Positions 30,201 to 35,549 of a stretch of 64,000 nucleotides of DNA are shown here, one piece after another. Position 1 is the first letter of the stretch; every line of letters starts with the position of its first letter. The position numbers and the translations under genes are program-made. Below the pieces are notes generated by a model, which made no database searches, was not told the DNA's origin, and saw nothing but the letters and a program-made list of their open reading frames with translations. This DNA comes from Alphaproteobacteria bacterium (lineage in GTDB: Bacteria > Pseudomonadota > Alphaproteobacteria > DSM-16000 > Inquilinaceae): assembly GCA_028277405.1 (NCBI GenBank), contig JANQGH010000013.1:62001-126000 (forward strand). Direction: 5' to 3'.

Positions 30201-30314
30201 ATTTACGTTGACTTGACCGATCTGACCGATGGCTGGCTGTACGGGTCTCACGGGCCCCGGACGGGCGCCGACGCGCTAAGCAACGGCTTGACGCGGGCAT
30301 TGGACCGGATGTGA
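18258..30314 (+). CDS. Uncharacterised giant protein, 4018 residues: GT-B-like N-terminus, repetitive beta region, LysM-like segments
   Basis: A single uninterrupted frame of 12 kb from a GTG start with only a weak Shine-Dalgarno. Residues about 30-560 contain G43-T-P-G-M-G-H49-QASS and E414-GMGTANLALSLGRW, resembling the N- and C-terminal nucleotide-sugar motifs of GT28/MGDG-synthase-like GT-B enzymes. Residues about 630-1650 are repetitive alternating beta sequence (for example VDVTLTVKINLGLFKISIHL). LysM-like segments occur near 2095-2135, 2153-2185 (AIQAGETLQDIAQQYGLDVE), 2655-2690, 2709-2735 and 2759-2790. The rest is beta-rich with no clear catalytic motif. No signal peptide or membrane anchor. 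The first 1.7 kb is visibly less GC-rich than the remainder. Possible relation to DUF6603-type proteins should be tested; I cannot confirm it. Confidence 0.88.
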   Translation: MGNKQKRTTAVTQNFNGPLLDEARLEFADILKDQDVIRIYVDGTPGMGHQASSIHVLRALAATPEPPDFGYGYVRTIEVYYQVRDGGEDTLEKLHLLLPELDGQNEGHLNGQGSAFVMLIRYDDTQPPNDRVEFGFTGGADNYPTEHDVPDFARNLNVTYFLRLQPYKWSNLQGIQRQDGEYIDFNNVETLGRETFVNRAYYQAPTNLSEEIWDQYTNSPNETLRNRARILQWLIGQAQAGEIDLQLVYGVRSRACPMKPENPVDALVSIIIAALEWQWKKGGVWKASKPAVIVNLDLFDFSEIGGQTRSIDYIDGVLSGGHIIAEQDIIAQHRDHELQGRYLTTFEGRRDYLHLIRAADRAKTLDGGSLQDVMALQGWLKSAEDHVLFVQLGPVPPPLFNVSFANSTLPVIFEGMGTANLALSLGRWYLHVSRPDINRVLYPNVTLTDDSTDAGQAFQDAADRVRWSLGVSGYGHGFPKYVDVRDEEDLREIAPYRIASFLQVYFDESPDDELKSYITGIRNFYANPNNCKLRLAASYLNSVVKQSNVNVMATHAAPPTLEQLYETFEKEIAASDRVALLPGALSGFVDIAQYYDALLSALKSQLVIDDAKLERDPDAALKWVKLSGTTTAQLGPTDARTGVAAELEFTAPNGTVTLSAKYIETSNYILDNIPWIPVKDPFFQIVTADGLPAAGSIGATIDKVDLTVAFRFPATDDQWAINGTFETPVGVEDVFQLMGGVNIAQSLQGPFKLLTALKATELRLLYDAEARKLASCGAKITTTETVELIPNLVLEALTMDMTVVSPADLKSRTTSVDVQGRFKIGARADAGVIQIGASFPGVALIGQLVSGTIQIEDLLSLFLPGVPLDLPAVPSIDAFQFGYNVANKDYSVNCNLNIDWPITIDGTTVFTIENVTFQVANANGVSSGRVAGSMTILPDDPDGQIGVTVAAAYDGADGGWTFSGLTTSPINLGALLSKQFGFDPGDQSGYVIDSLALTIATADNSWTFVGSASDWRIDFLDLTINKAALTAGYVSKKTDSAGKAPTATTALVPVTAATAKEERPPGYFADIAVETTWLGMKINPGVKFATGKSPVWTVTLPDFRLTTEVAKNDKEQWVGELGFTENTTLGSMIETMVSWITGTGFGLEAPWSVLNDISLSGLKLVYNFTTGNVAFKVDIGPIDLGVARVDAIEVSYVTGKPDPKDNGLMVSLKGSFAWNVGSDAKGDTSTLGPWDASKPGETPAPPGGGNKYLDLRLLALGQHVTVSGLTEEKNVAAVIDKLRRLKVPVPPDIPVGGPNQPDFDPDSSWFIAFDFGVLKVEDKEDKQDADGGTAAAALPGPSDGTVSAPVPVVTRNALSAEDKATYFISLGVVFNDPRLYALRIGLEGPMAKIFAGLDFQIMYQQVSKNVGKYSAEIVLPDIMRKFQIGVASITLPTFSIEIYTNGDFQVDIGFPWKEDFSVSFSIEVQVGPLPMLGSAGFYFGKLSSATTDNVPATDEGWFNPVIVFGFGAQIGLGKSIELGILKAGFSLTVFGIIEGVIARWQPYKISTPEGNKNNLQDGYYFALTGTMGLQGRLYGSVNFAIISAELNIAIKLYVRITFKSYESIPITAAASVDVTLTVKINLGLFKISIHLGFKATVTATFVLDNPMKGPAPWAIGASSSAVSAFERMQARALRKNGFGNPQSLVAMAADVDSYIPDWSNLQPGDTLNLTGYVAPALTVAGDIAATPDNQTLCYVVNFLIEGLKPIQTDAGAGIAEDTAPSAALVVASDLVAQTALARARRLTAMTVGHTFEDLAVRVLQWIIAAGRPGEHSVADVNDMLVDDEFLASTIDYLSGATTPTPIPDTVIETFLGQQTTFVFALKETPNINPDGQEEPVSAVFFPAAPGVTLDVPAFAGAKKLGYAFGGYNSSTTGYLESLNTYFNQLKVQIEKEAKAGAGALGVPGSNGPSIASYIFGDYFAMIGRLMLQSLRDGLRNFKLAIADHKDATALDLVDFINRTGGLTGGETPGGTPADPFTLAELFVANASHPLTATNGHPLTISNMTWQSAGGQSFNEVAAAGIFGGGFDGSALALKNATNGTIIASGQRISFDTTTYTTQSNDSLDVIAVALGFGDKTAPNVAALLAAVPTILSNAALIAPQSIFDIPDFPHAIQAGETLQDIAQQYGLDVETLANTPNGAIPEIFDSTGEDPYLNIPHLPQFRVGALIDEMAYTLALQHVSAQVSRYYLHGLRLPTRFTAPNENRLLPLADGLFVEKGGEYPEDLGLFALTGQAIPLSDTIPDPTKAQPEDPNFTFTLGATAVDWLSLGAAGGDSVTFTLDGKNGNVNYQQYDAVRALALGAYLATGSSATVPLETAAAEPSRFPLSQQIAWQPAVPVTLPRHTMTPATPRPRMWPLPAELINVPNGVGINPTMIPVLARSDEARGKTVDEAVSNYGFGTLINFSVRRLQTAATTGVATRTYEIIGAPESEIILLERLLAQLTDTPTSFRLLNLLYRPPATGSNGNGWQSDDPAASLLGITQTNLSTETRPPDGVMAMSADTAPGNLIGTPNEILRLLWEASITRQGGFYLNYTLNEGGELKGLPDHAFNDRGEAEVAMLALFDPAAETGGMLANYMNVLATDEPFDLSNASMIARAVPVSVPVDKSRDFVPGTDTLTSYAASYYMGVGVLAELNKAVAFNIGAMVVVEGGSYQVPAVPPQTPTKDDPGGDLDQIALHFGTTKKAIQDANIAGAGLPAVLAPLTAIKLPRIVVEIGKDPAMGHSFETLSSYFRAPIPVIAAANADALGDPVALYPEAPLAAVTGPVSLAPQVRQGVAGITLQRPEPMVPESGPPDAAWATAYLRQMFSLLGYRIAPNTGNSYFAETNWGLPGGPINPETDSDGDKVNAPSSTTADGIWHFSVAVPYAAVLGKDEPDASPYLGVGSLLQLDLGWVDIFGNRVLSELDNPAPATDAPLNRAPQITGYTDRVAGIGQWPSVASAYQVTAQAVTNEPTLTLLLNFDSTVFVEAAKNMLGRDPDQAMAGRRIIEQAIAVYDQIIDQLTDPSGVTVTLTTTITPGVSWTDLTNAEPSGPVTMVGWAQAIRAYLDSLLKPNAGTTPPPFDHPNWSTTVTLDIAQLNLGQIFKLDTTLTFARTASLVAGELRTAPGVTRTETSITPLTGPLDTNMTGGETIQRGLSQFGADFTDAFNSIVGYSFRVATGSDRTAFSGSGNGALWCVQLGDKGTGNPIGYSITNKNAPTVFAPRPIANVLKSKARTPIIGYETGAPISLSGTSQDLAFSSVDLDKWMGVALAQVDELLTPKYVSPAEILRKNIEAVPNDGGSWSNALQSVLDAKLALADALRHVMIPVYDGEEADKAQRDDIQEAFYQSLLGTLGQYYAVKAGFQFDAEIHADIQPQPSATEPPRIYGDIQMLDLVPSASAAEAQKPDPKTASVSLSSPKLDLRFAGSQDGPVSRLSSLLSTTATEAKRVTLNLRYSGQNLEHEIGSVPGIEGYRPSSWLSFVDIDDETKSPLFDDLGQFDVPIVLRSFPDTPTLVNQEMLSSFTGLSCYQPVQDGMGAEPGEIAAASACTPEGTFNPLKNVTQWGYGFIYSMQVHHLQDDVHGTITFNVAARVDASAALQRDLFDNLAQFVHVYPDVLADLNTYLVPVDVDTTDPTQLTNAQYALESAATMINWIAASAKAEFDNADAPDDSSTVTASPGDADPIGFVISQDVAGDPGGDVPADALQITVELTNPLPPRVGNPIIEVPGYTCIRLAAKSTAKKGVFVYKDDKGQYLTAAEARVIPQRRFILPELQILERQDAQSEIYLTRNAGLVPDKIIAEPFVYTTPDVSFESPLHPTIVNTAPINLATIYAVDAGRPERRSLECQLSFLYDVLFKNAGTKTVTLQLGAYYNYSVNAAIEPVRLPVFLMPPTRAKIGEGGTGTPITDLIAQQVQTWKSWFTENEPSTLDGRMTFELTVMSDLTAQPMPILKLTGIYVDLTDLTDGWLYGSHGPRTGADALSNGLTRALDRM

Positions 30315-30336
30315 CACGCCACGGTGCCGACGGCTA

Positions 30337-30612
30337 ATACCACCTTGCAATGATAATGACCCATGTGACCGCGTGGTCTTGTTCGCTGGTCAGGCGCGTG
30401 TCGCGCCGTGGTGTGGAGATACCACAAGCGGCGCGCCCCAAAAGAGCTTCCTGGGCAGCCGGCGGACAAGACAACGCGGCCTTCGGTGGGGCCAAATCGC
30501 TCCACGGCTGCGTTGCGCCGCTTGCCCGATGCTAAATCGCGCTGCGCGCCGCGCCTGTCCGTGAAGCGATTTGGCCACCATCACATGGGTCATTATCATT
30601 GCAAGGTGGTAT
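30337..30612. mobile_element. 276-bp MITE-like element with 32-bp perfect terminal inverted repeats
   Basis: The left arm (30337-30368, starting ATACCACCTTGC) is the exact reverse complement of the right arm (30581-30612, ending GCAAGGTGGTAT). A second, nested inverted pair lies inside: GGCCAAATCGCTCCACGG (30490-30507) and CCGTGAAGCGATTTGGCC (30559-30576), 17 of 18 matching. There is no transposase gene. It begins 22 bases after the stop of the 4018-residue gene and its right arm overlaps the last codons of the convergent enolase-superfamily gene. No clear target duplication was found. A non-autonomous transposon or a repeat extragenic palindrome is likely. Confidence 0.85.
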
Positions 30613-31768
30613 AATCCCGGATCGCAATATCGTGGTGGGCATGAAGCAGGTCGGAGGCTCCGGCAACATCGGGCGCGTAGCCGAGACCCGGCGCGTCCGG
30701 CAGCGGAAACAGGCCGTTCCGGAGACCAAGGCCCGCAGCACTGAAATGCTCCAGAAGCGGGTTTTCGGAACTGTCGACCTCGAGCATGCCGTCGCCGCCC
30801 GCCGCCGCCAAGAGATGGGCCGAAGCCATCAGGCCGACGCCGCCACCCAGATAGTGCGGGAAGTAGGCGATCCCCTTTTTGAGGCCTGCCCGGGCGACGG
30901 CAAGGCATGCGGACAAACCGCCCCATTTGCACGCGTCTGGCTGCAGGACACGCAAGGCACCACCGTCGATGGCCGCCGCGAACTCCTCAGGCCGGCGGAG
31001 ATTTTCTCCGGCGGCCAGAGGGATCTCCGTCGCCGCGGCCAGCACTTGCCAATCCGCCATGGGGACGTCGGCTGGCAAGGGCTCCTCGAGGAAGAGAGGG
31101 TTTAGCCGCTCAATCCGCTCGACCCGGGCGACCGCCGACGCAAGGTCCCAAGCCTGGTTGGCGTCGAGCATGATCCGCTCGGACCGGCCCAGCCCGGCAG
31201 CGGCGGCCTCGGCCTCAGGCAAGCTGTCGTCACGGCCAAAGCCGATGCGTTGCTTGAAATGCGCGTACCCCATGGCCCGCATCCGCGCGATCTGGCCTTC
31301 GAACCGATCCGGCGAGAGCCCGCTGGCATAGGCGGGCACCGCCAGACGCGTGCCGCTTCGATGATGGGCCAGATAACAGGCGAGCGGCCGGCCGTCGCGC
31401 CGCGCGGCGAGGTCGTGGATCGCGATATCGACGCCCGCCGCGATCTGGGCCACGGGACCGATCTCACCCGCCTGCAACGCGATCCGGTGAAGCCGCGCGG
31501 CAATTTGCGCAAACGGTCCGTTCCCGGCCGTGGCGTCAAGCCCGGCAAGTGCCGCTGGCAGAACATTCGCGGCCAGGCGCGCCCGGTGCAGGTCGCCGTC
31601 GGGCGGGAAGTTGCACCAGATCTCGCCCCATCCATGGGCGCCGTCGGCGTCCTCCAGGCGCAGGAGGATCGCCGGCCGGCACGAGAACGGCCCCATCGTG
31701 CTGGGGATCGGCTGCGCGAGCCTGTACCGGTAGTGAAAGATCTCGGCGCGAACCAGCCGGACGCTCAT
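30596..31768 (-). CDS. Mandelate racemase/muconate lactonizing enzyme family protein (enolase superfamily)
   Basis: 390 residues. The N-terminal capping domain (PIPSTMGPFSCRPAILLRLEDADGAHGWGE) is followed by a TIM barrel with a KxR catalytic segment (HFKQRIG), the three metal ligands in LDANQAWD, FLEEPLP and AGENLR, and a late histidine in FPHYLGGG. It probably abstracts a proton alpha to a carboxylate, as in sugar-acid dehydratases or racemases; the substrate is unknown. The last residues (TTLQ and stop) are encoded inside the right arm of the inverted-repeat element, so the original C-terminus was replaced by insertion. It is divergent from the sulfatase across about 230 bases. Confidence 0.85.
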   Translation of the reverse strand: MSVRLVRAEIFHYRYRLAQPIPSTMGPFSCRPAILLRLEDADGAHGWGEIWCNFPPDGDLHRARLAANVLPAALAGLDATAGNGPFAQIAARLHRIALQAGEIGPVAQIAAGVDIAIHDLAARRDGRPLACYLAHHRSGTRLAVPAYASGLSPDRFEGQIARMRAMGYAHFKQRIGFGRDDSLPEAEAAAAGLGRSERIMLDANQAWDLASAVARVERIERLNPLFLEEPLPADVPMADWQVLAAATEIPLAAGENLRRPEEFAAAIDGGALRVLQPDACKWGGLSACLAVARAGLKKGIAYFPHYLGGGVGLMASAHLLAAAGGDGMLEVDSSENPLLEHFSAAGLGLRNGLFPLPDAPGLGYAPDVAGASDLLHAHHDIAIRDYTTLQ

Positions 31769-32000
31769 TGTCGGATCCTATGCAGGTGAGTCTCACACCG
31801 GCGCTATCACACGGCCGGCCGGCGGGATACGCGGCGAAAAGTTGGCAGCCATGTCCAAATCGGTATGGCTGAACGGGGCGCGCGCCGCGAAGAAGCTATG
31901 ACGAAATCTGAATATCGCGGAACAATGCCGGCGATAGCGCCACGGCGCGTTGGTCGCAGGATAACCGGTGAACACCCGAGGGTTCTGCACAGGCAACACG

Positions 32001-33449
32001 ATGAAACCGCAAAACATGCTTTTCATCCTTTCCGATCAGCATTCGCCGCGCGCACTCGGCTGCCAGGGCAGCAGGATCGTTCAGACGCCCAACCTCGACG
32101 GGCTGGCGTCGCGCGGGACACGGTTTTCCGCCGCCTATTGCAATTCGCCAATCTGCGTGCCGGCCCGCGCGGCCATCGCCACCGGACGCTACGTGCATCA
32201 GACCGGCTATTGGGACAACAGCCGGGGCTATGAAGGCTCGGTGCCGTCTTGGGGGCATCGGCTGCAGTTCGAGGGCTACAGCGTCACATCGATCGGCAAG
32301 CTGCACTTTCGGTCCGAGGCCGACCCGACCGGTTTCGACCGCCAGATCAGACCCATGCATATCGCCGACGGTGGCGCATTGCTGGGCCTGCTGCGCGACG
32401 ACACGGTGATCTTGAAGAAGTATCGGGCCTACCATGACGACGCCGGACCGGGGGAGTCGTCGTACACCGAGTATGACCGTGCCATCACGCGCGAGGCCGT
32501 GTCCTTTTTGCACGAGAAGGAGCGGGCCCCCGAAGACAGGCCGTGGGTGGCGATGGTCTCCTTCGTCTGTCCCCATCCGCCGCTGCAGTGCCCGGAGGAA
32601 TTCTACGCGCTATACCCGCCTGAGGATATGCCGCTGCCCTATTTGCTGGAACAGGGTGATCGGCCCGACCATCCGGCGTTCCGTAGCCACCGCCTGTTCC
32701 AGGGTACGGAAGAGCCTTTTTCGGAAGATGTCGTGCGGCGCTCGGTCTCGGCCTATTACGGCCTCTGCTCGTTCCTCGATCACAATGTCGGGCTGGTGCT
32801 TCAAGCGCTGGAAGACAGCGGCATGGCCGGGAACACGCGCGTCATCTACACCAGCGACCATGGCGAGGCCGACGGCAATCACGGCCTCTGGGGCAAGTAC
32901 AATATGTACGAGCATTCCGCCGGCGTGCCGATGATCATGGCCGGCGAGGGCGTGCCGGCGGGCCATGTCGAAGAGACGCCGGTCAGCCATGTGGATCTCT
33001 ATCAGACCATTCTCGACTGTGTCGGGGCGCCCGAATATGAGGACGAGCCGGCCATGCCGGGCCGAAGCCTGTATGACGTGATCGCCCATCCCGATCCCGA
33101 CCGGGTGGCGTTTTCGGAGTATCACGCCGCGGCCGCCAACTCGGCGATCTATATGATCCGCAAGGGCCGGTTCAAATACATCTACTATGTGGGCCTGCCG
33201 GCACAGCTGTTCGATCTGGAGACCGACCCGGACGAGATCACCGACCTTGCCTGGAATCCGGCGTATGCCGACATCGTTGCGGAGTACGAGGCGATTTTGC
33301 GCCAGATGGTGGACCCCGAGGCGGTTGACGCGCTGGCGCGGTCGGATCAACAGGCGCGGATACTCGCCAATGGCGGACGCGACGCCATTCGCGGCAAGGG
33401 CGCCTTCGGCTACACGCCGGCGCCGGGGGAAACACCGGTCTACAAGTGA
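32001..33449 (+). CDS. Sulfatase, formylglycine type (choline-sulfatase-like)
   Basis: 482 residues from ATG 32001 (an in-frame GTG at 31968 would add 11). The alkaline-phosphatase-like fold begins NMLFILSDQHSPRALG with a metal-binding Asp; the modification motif C-V-P-A-R, with C52 as the residue converted to formylglycine, follows the C-x-P-x-R rule; the late metal site is YTSDHGEADGNHGLWGKYNMYEHSAGVPMI. It hydrolyses an organic sulfate ester. No signal peptide, so it is probably cytoplasmic and acts on an imported sulfated compound. Divergent from an enolase-superfamily enzyme and next to a TctCBA transporter, which could import the substrate (inference). The gene needs a formylglycine-generating enzyme, not in this window. 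Confidence 0.9.
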   Translation: MKPQNMLFILSDQHSPRALGCQGSRIVQTPNLDGLASRGTRFSAAYCNSPICVPARAAIATGRYVHQTGYWDNSRGYEGSVPSWGHRLQFEGYSVTSIGKLHFRSEADPTGFDRQIRPMHIADGGALLGLLRDDTVILKKYRAYHDDAGPGESSYTEYDRAITREAVSFLHEKERAPEDRPWVAMVSFVCPHPPLQCPEEFYALYPPEDMPLPYLLEQGDRPDHPAFRSHRLFQGTEEPFSEDVVRRSVSAYYGLCSFLDHNVGLVLQALEDSGMAGNTRVIYTSDHGEADGNHGLWGKYNMYEHSAGVPMIMAGEGVPAGHVEETPVSHVDLYQTILDCVGAPEYEDEPAMPGRSLYDVIAHPDPDRVAFSEYHAAAANSAIYMIRKGRFKYIYYVGLPAQLFDLETDPDEITDLAWNPAYADIVAEYEAILRQMVDPEAVDALARSDQQARILANGGRDAIRGKGAFGYTPAPGETPVYK

Positions 33450-34369
33450 CCGGCCCCCGCCTCGGGCGGCTGCCACGGCGTATCCGGGTCGGCGATCAGG
33501 CGGCGGCATTCCGCCATCAGCGCGACGCAGACCGGGTGCGGCTGCTCGCCCCGGCGCAAGGTAACCCCAGAGGTTCGGAACATCTCGATTTCCGGGCACG
33601 GAACCCGGACGAGCTGGTGGGCGAGACGGCCCTGCAGTGCGGCGGTCGAGGCCATGATCGCCAGATCGCTTTGCGCGGCGATCTCAAGCGCGCAGGAGAA
33701 ATCATCGACACTGACATGGGGGTGCGGCGGCACGATGCCGTGGGCCTCGAAGACCTGGTCGAAATACCGCCGTATCAACGTCGCCTCGGGCAGGACCCAT
33801 CGCAACTCGGCAAGGTCGGGAACGGTGCAGACCCGCCCGTCGGCCCAGGGGTGGCCGGGACGCACCAGCACGGCAAGATCGAGCTGCATCAGCGGCTGCG
33901 CGTCAAGCGTTTCGGAATAGACCTCCGCCAGCGTTGTAGGCCCCAGCACCATGTCCAGATCGCCGCGCGCGAGCTGGGCATGCAGGCGGTAAGGCACACC
34001 GGCCACCACGCTGATCCTTATGTCAGGAAAGCGCGCCTGCAGGCTGACAAGCGCCCGCGCAAGCGGCCCGTGCAGCCAGACATATCCGGCACCGACCAGC
34101 ACTTCATCCTGCCCGGCGCTCTCAATATGCCGACGTGCGCCGCGCAACTCGGCCTCGATCGACTGCGCGTAATGCAGCAGGATACGGCCGAAGGCGTTGG
34201 GCGCCACCCCGCGCGGGTGCCGGTCGAACAAGGGCGTGTCGAGCTCTTCCTCCAGCCGACTGATAAACCGCGAGAGCGCCGGCTGGTTCATGCCGAGTTC
34301 GTTGGCGGCCGCGGAAATGTTGCCGCGCTCGGCGACCTTCAGGAAAAGGCGGAAGTGGTTGAGGTTCAC
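33440..34369 (-). CDS. LysR-family transcriptional regulator (downstream of a tandem pair)
   Basis: 309 residues from GTG 34369. The helix-turn-helix HFRLFLKVAERGNISAAANELGMNQPALSRFISRLEEELDTPLFDR is placed at the very N-terminus as in all LysR proteins, which is why this start is preferred to the longer frame opening at 34501. The effector domain runs DEVLVGAGYVWLHGPLARAL to the end. Its start is four bases from the stop of the upstream LysR gene, so the two are co-transcribed, and its 3' end overlaps the convergent sulfatase by 10 bases. The effector is unknown; sulfatase and TctCBA genes are likely targets. Confidence 0.88.
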   Translation of the reverse strand: MNLNHFRLFLKVAERGNISAAANELGMNQPALSRFISRLEEELDTPLFDRHPRGVAPNAFGRILLHYAQSIEAELRGARRHIESAGQDEVLVGAGYVWLHGPLARALVSLQARFPDIRISVVAGVPYRLHAQLARGDLDMVLGPTTLAEVYSETLDAQPLMQLDLAVLVRPGHPWADGRVCTVPDLAELRWVLPEATLIRRYFDQVFEAHGIVPPHPHVSVDDFSCALEIAAQSDLAIMASTAALQGRLAHQLVRVPCPEIEMFRTSGVTLRRGEQPHPVCVALMAECRRLIADPDTPWQPPEAGAGHL

Positions 34370-34373
34370 GGTA

Positions 34374-35360
34374 TTAGTCGGCGTGCTCGGGCGTCTGCTG
34401 GTCCGCATCGCCCATGGGCATGGCGGCGACGTCGCGCAGCTCTTGCCGGAATGCCGTGCACAGCGGGTCAAGCGTGGCCCTGCGGACCGTGACGCAGCCA
34501 TGGTCGACTGACGTCGTCAGCTCCGGACAGTCGATACCAGAAAGGCGATCGCTGAACCGATGGCCCCTCGTCGGCAAAACGCCGAACGAGAGAAGATCGC
34601 TTTTGGCCACGATTTCGAACACCATCTCGGCATTGTCGACCTCTATCCTCGGCTCTGGCGCCGCAAGGCCCAGGGCTGTGTGGACGTCGCGAAAGATTTC
34701 GCGTGCGTGAGACTGGCGCGGCAGCACCCATTGGCGGCCCGCGAACTCCGAGAGAGAAACGGTGCGACCGTTACCCGCCACGTCGGTCCGCGCGCCGAAC
34801 ACCACGTAGAGCACGGTCGACAGGACCTCCACATCGACCAGCCCAGCGTAGTTTCGCGTCGTCTTCAACGGCACCAGGGCAAGGTCGAGCTTTCCCTGCA
34901 GCAACTGGTTAAGCAGCGCCGGGCCCGGCGCGACATGGATGGACAACCGCGCGGAAGGCACCGCTCTCGTGACCCGCGCCGCGGCGATCGGCACCATCTT
35001 CTGCAACCAGGATGGCGTCGCGCCAATCCGTGCCCGGCCCAGAGCAGCGGTTCGGGCGTCGGCGAGGTCGCGCAGCGCGCTCTTGTAGTTGGCATCGATC
35101 GACCGTGTCGCCGCGATCAGCTTGCGCCCGTTCGCGTTCGGCTTCACGCCACGCGCATGCCGGTCAAACAGCGTGGCCCCGAGTTCGGTTTCCAAGCCCC
35201 GGATCTGCCGGGAAAGAACCGGTTGCGCCATGCCGAGTTCGTCGGCGGCGCCCGAAATGCTGCCGCATTCGGCGACCTTCATGAACAAACGCAGGATCCG
35301 AATATCGATAACCGAATCCTCCCCTTGCAGCGCCGAAACCGCCCAGGAACCTCCTGGCAT
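34374..35360 (-). CDS. LysR-family transcriptional regulator (upstream of a tandem pair)
   Basis: Helix-turn-helix IDIRILRLFMKVAECGSISGAADELGMAQPVLSRQIRGLETELGATLFDR, then the periplasmic-binding-protein-like domain. The start is uncertain: the ATG at 35360 is taken here (328 residues); the frame also opens at 35423, but that would place a LysR-box-like palindrome inside the gene; and a strong GGGGAGGA (35317-35324) precedes a VIDIR segment that looks like the usual LysR N-terminus but has no standard start codon. Divergent from tctC, so it is the best candidate regulator of the TctCBA transporter. Confidence 0.85.
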   Translation of the reverse strand: MPGGSWAVSALQGEDSVIDIRILRLFMKVAECGSISGAADELGMAQPVLSRQIRGLETELGATLFDRHARGVKPNANGRKLIAATRSIDANYKSALRDLADARTAALGRARIGATPSWLQKMVPIAAARVTRAVPSARLSIHVAPGPALLNQLLQGKLDLALVPLKTTRNYAGLVDVEVLSTVLYVVFGARTDVAGNGRTVSLSEFAGRQWVLPRQSHAREIFRDVHTALGLAAPEPRIEVDNAEMVFEIVAKSDLLSFGVLPTRGHRFSDRLSGIDCPELTTSVDHGCVTVRRATLDPLCTAFRQELRDVAAMPMGDADQQTPEHAD

Positions 35361-35398
35361 CGTCGTCGGAAATCGGTGCTTTCTCGCCAGTTCCTGAC

Positions 35399-35418
35399 CT
35401 ATACCATTTTCGGCATAG
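35399..35418. promoter_or_regulatory. Possible LysR box between the LysR pair and tctC
   Basis: CTATACC (35399-35405) and GGCATAG (35412-35418) form an inverted repeat with one mismatch and a six-base centre, containing the T-N11-A LysR pattern. It lies in the divergent region before the TctC-type gene. Its location argues for the shorter start of the LysR gene. Confidence 0.4.
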
Positions 35419-35549
35419 GGCATGACACCGGAATCGATATCCGGCGACCAAGACGGGCATTACCGTGGCCGCGTATCGCCGGCCTGAGCGGTCGGCCAAT
35501 AGATGAACGAAAGCGCGTGCCACCGGCACGACATCGATGGGAGGAAGCC

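Noticed and set aside
12367..30314. Phage tail or contractile injection system, suggested by LysM-like segments and giant proteins
   Set aside because: No sheath, tube, baseplate, spike or AAA+ ATPase genes are present in or near the locus.
12367..30314. RTX or two-partner secretion adhesin
   Set aside because: No GGxGxDxxx repeats, no signal peptide or TPS domain, and no TolC/HlyB/D or TpsB genes nearby.
30337..30612. CRISPR array or intrinsic terminator reading of the inverted repeat
   Set aside because: There is a single pair of long inverted arms, not direct repeats with spacers, and the arms are over 200 bases apart without a T-run.
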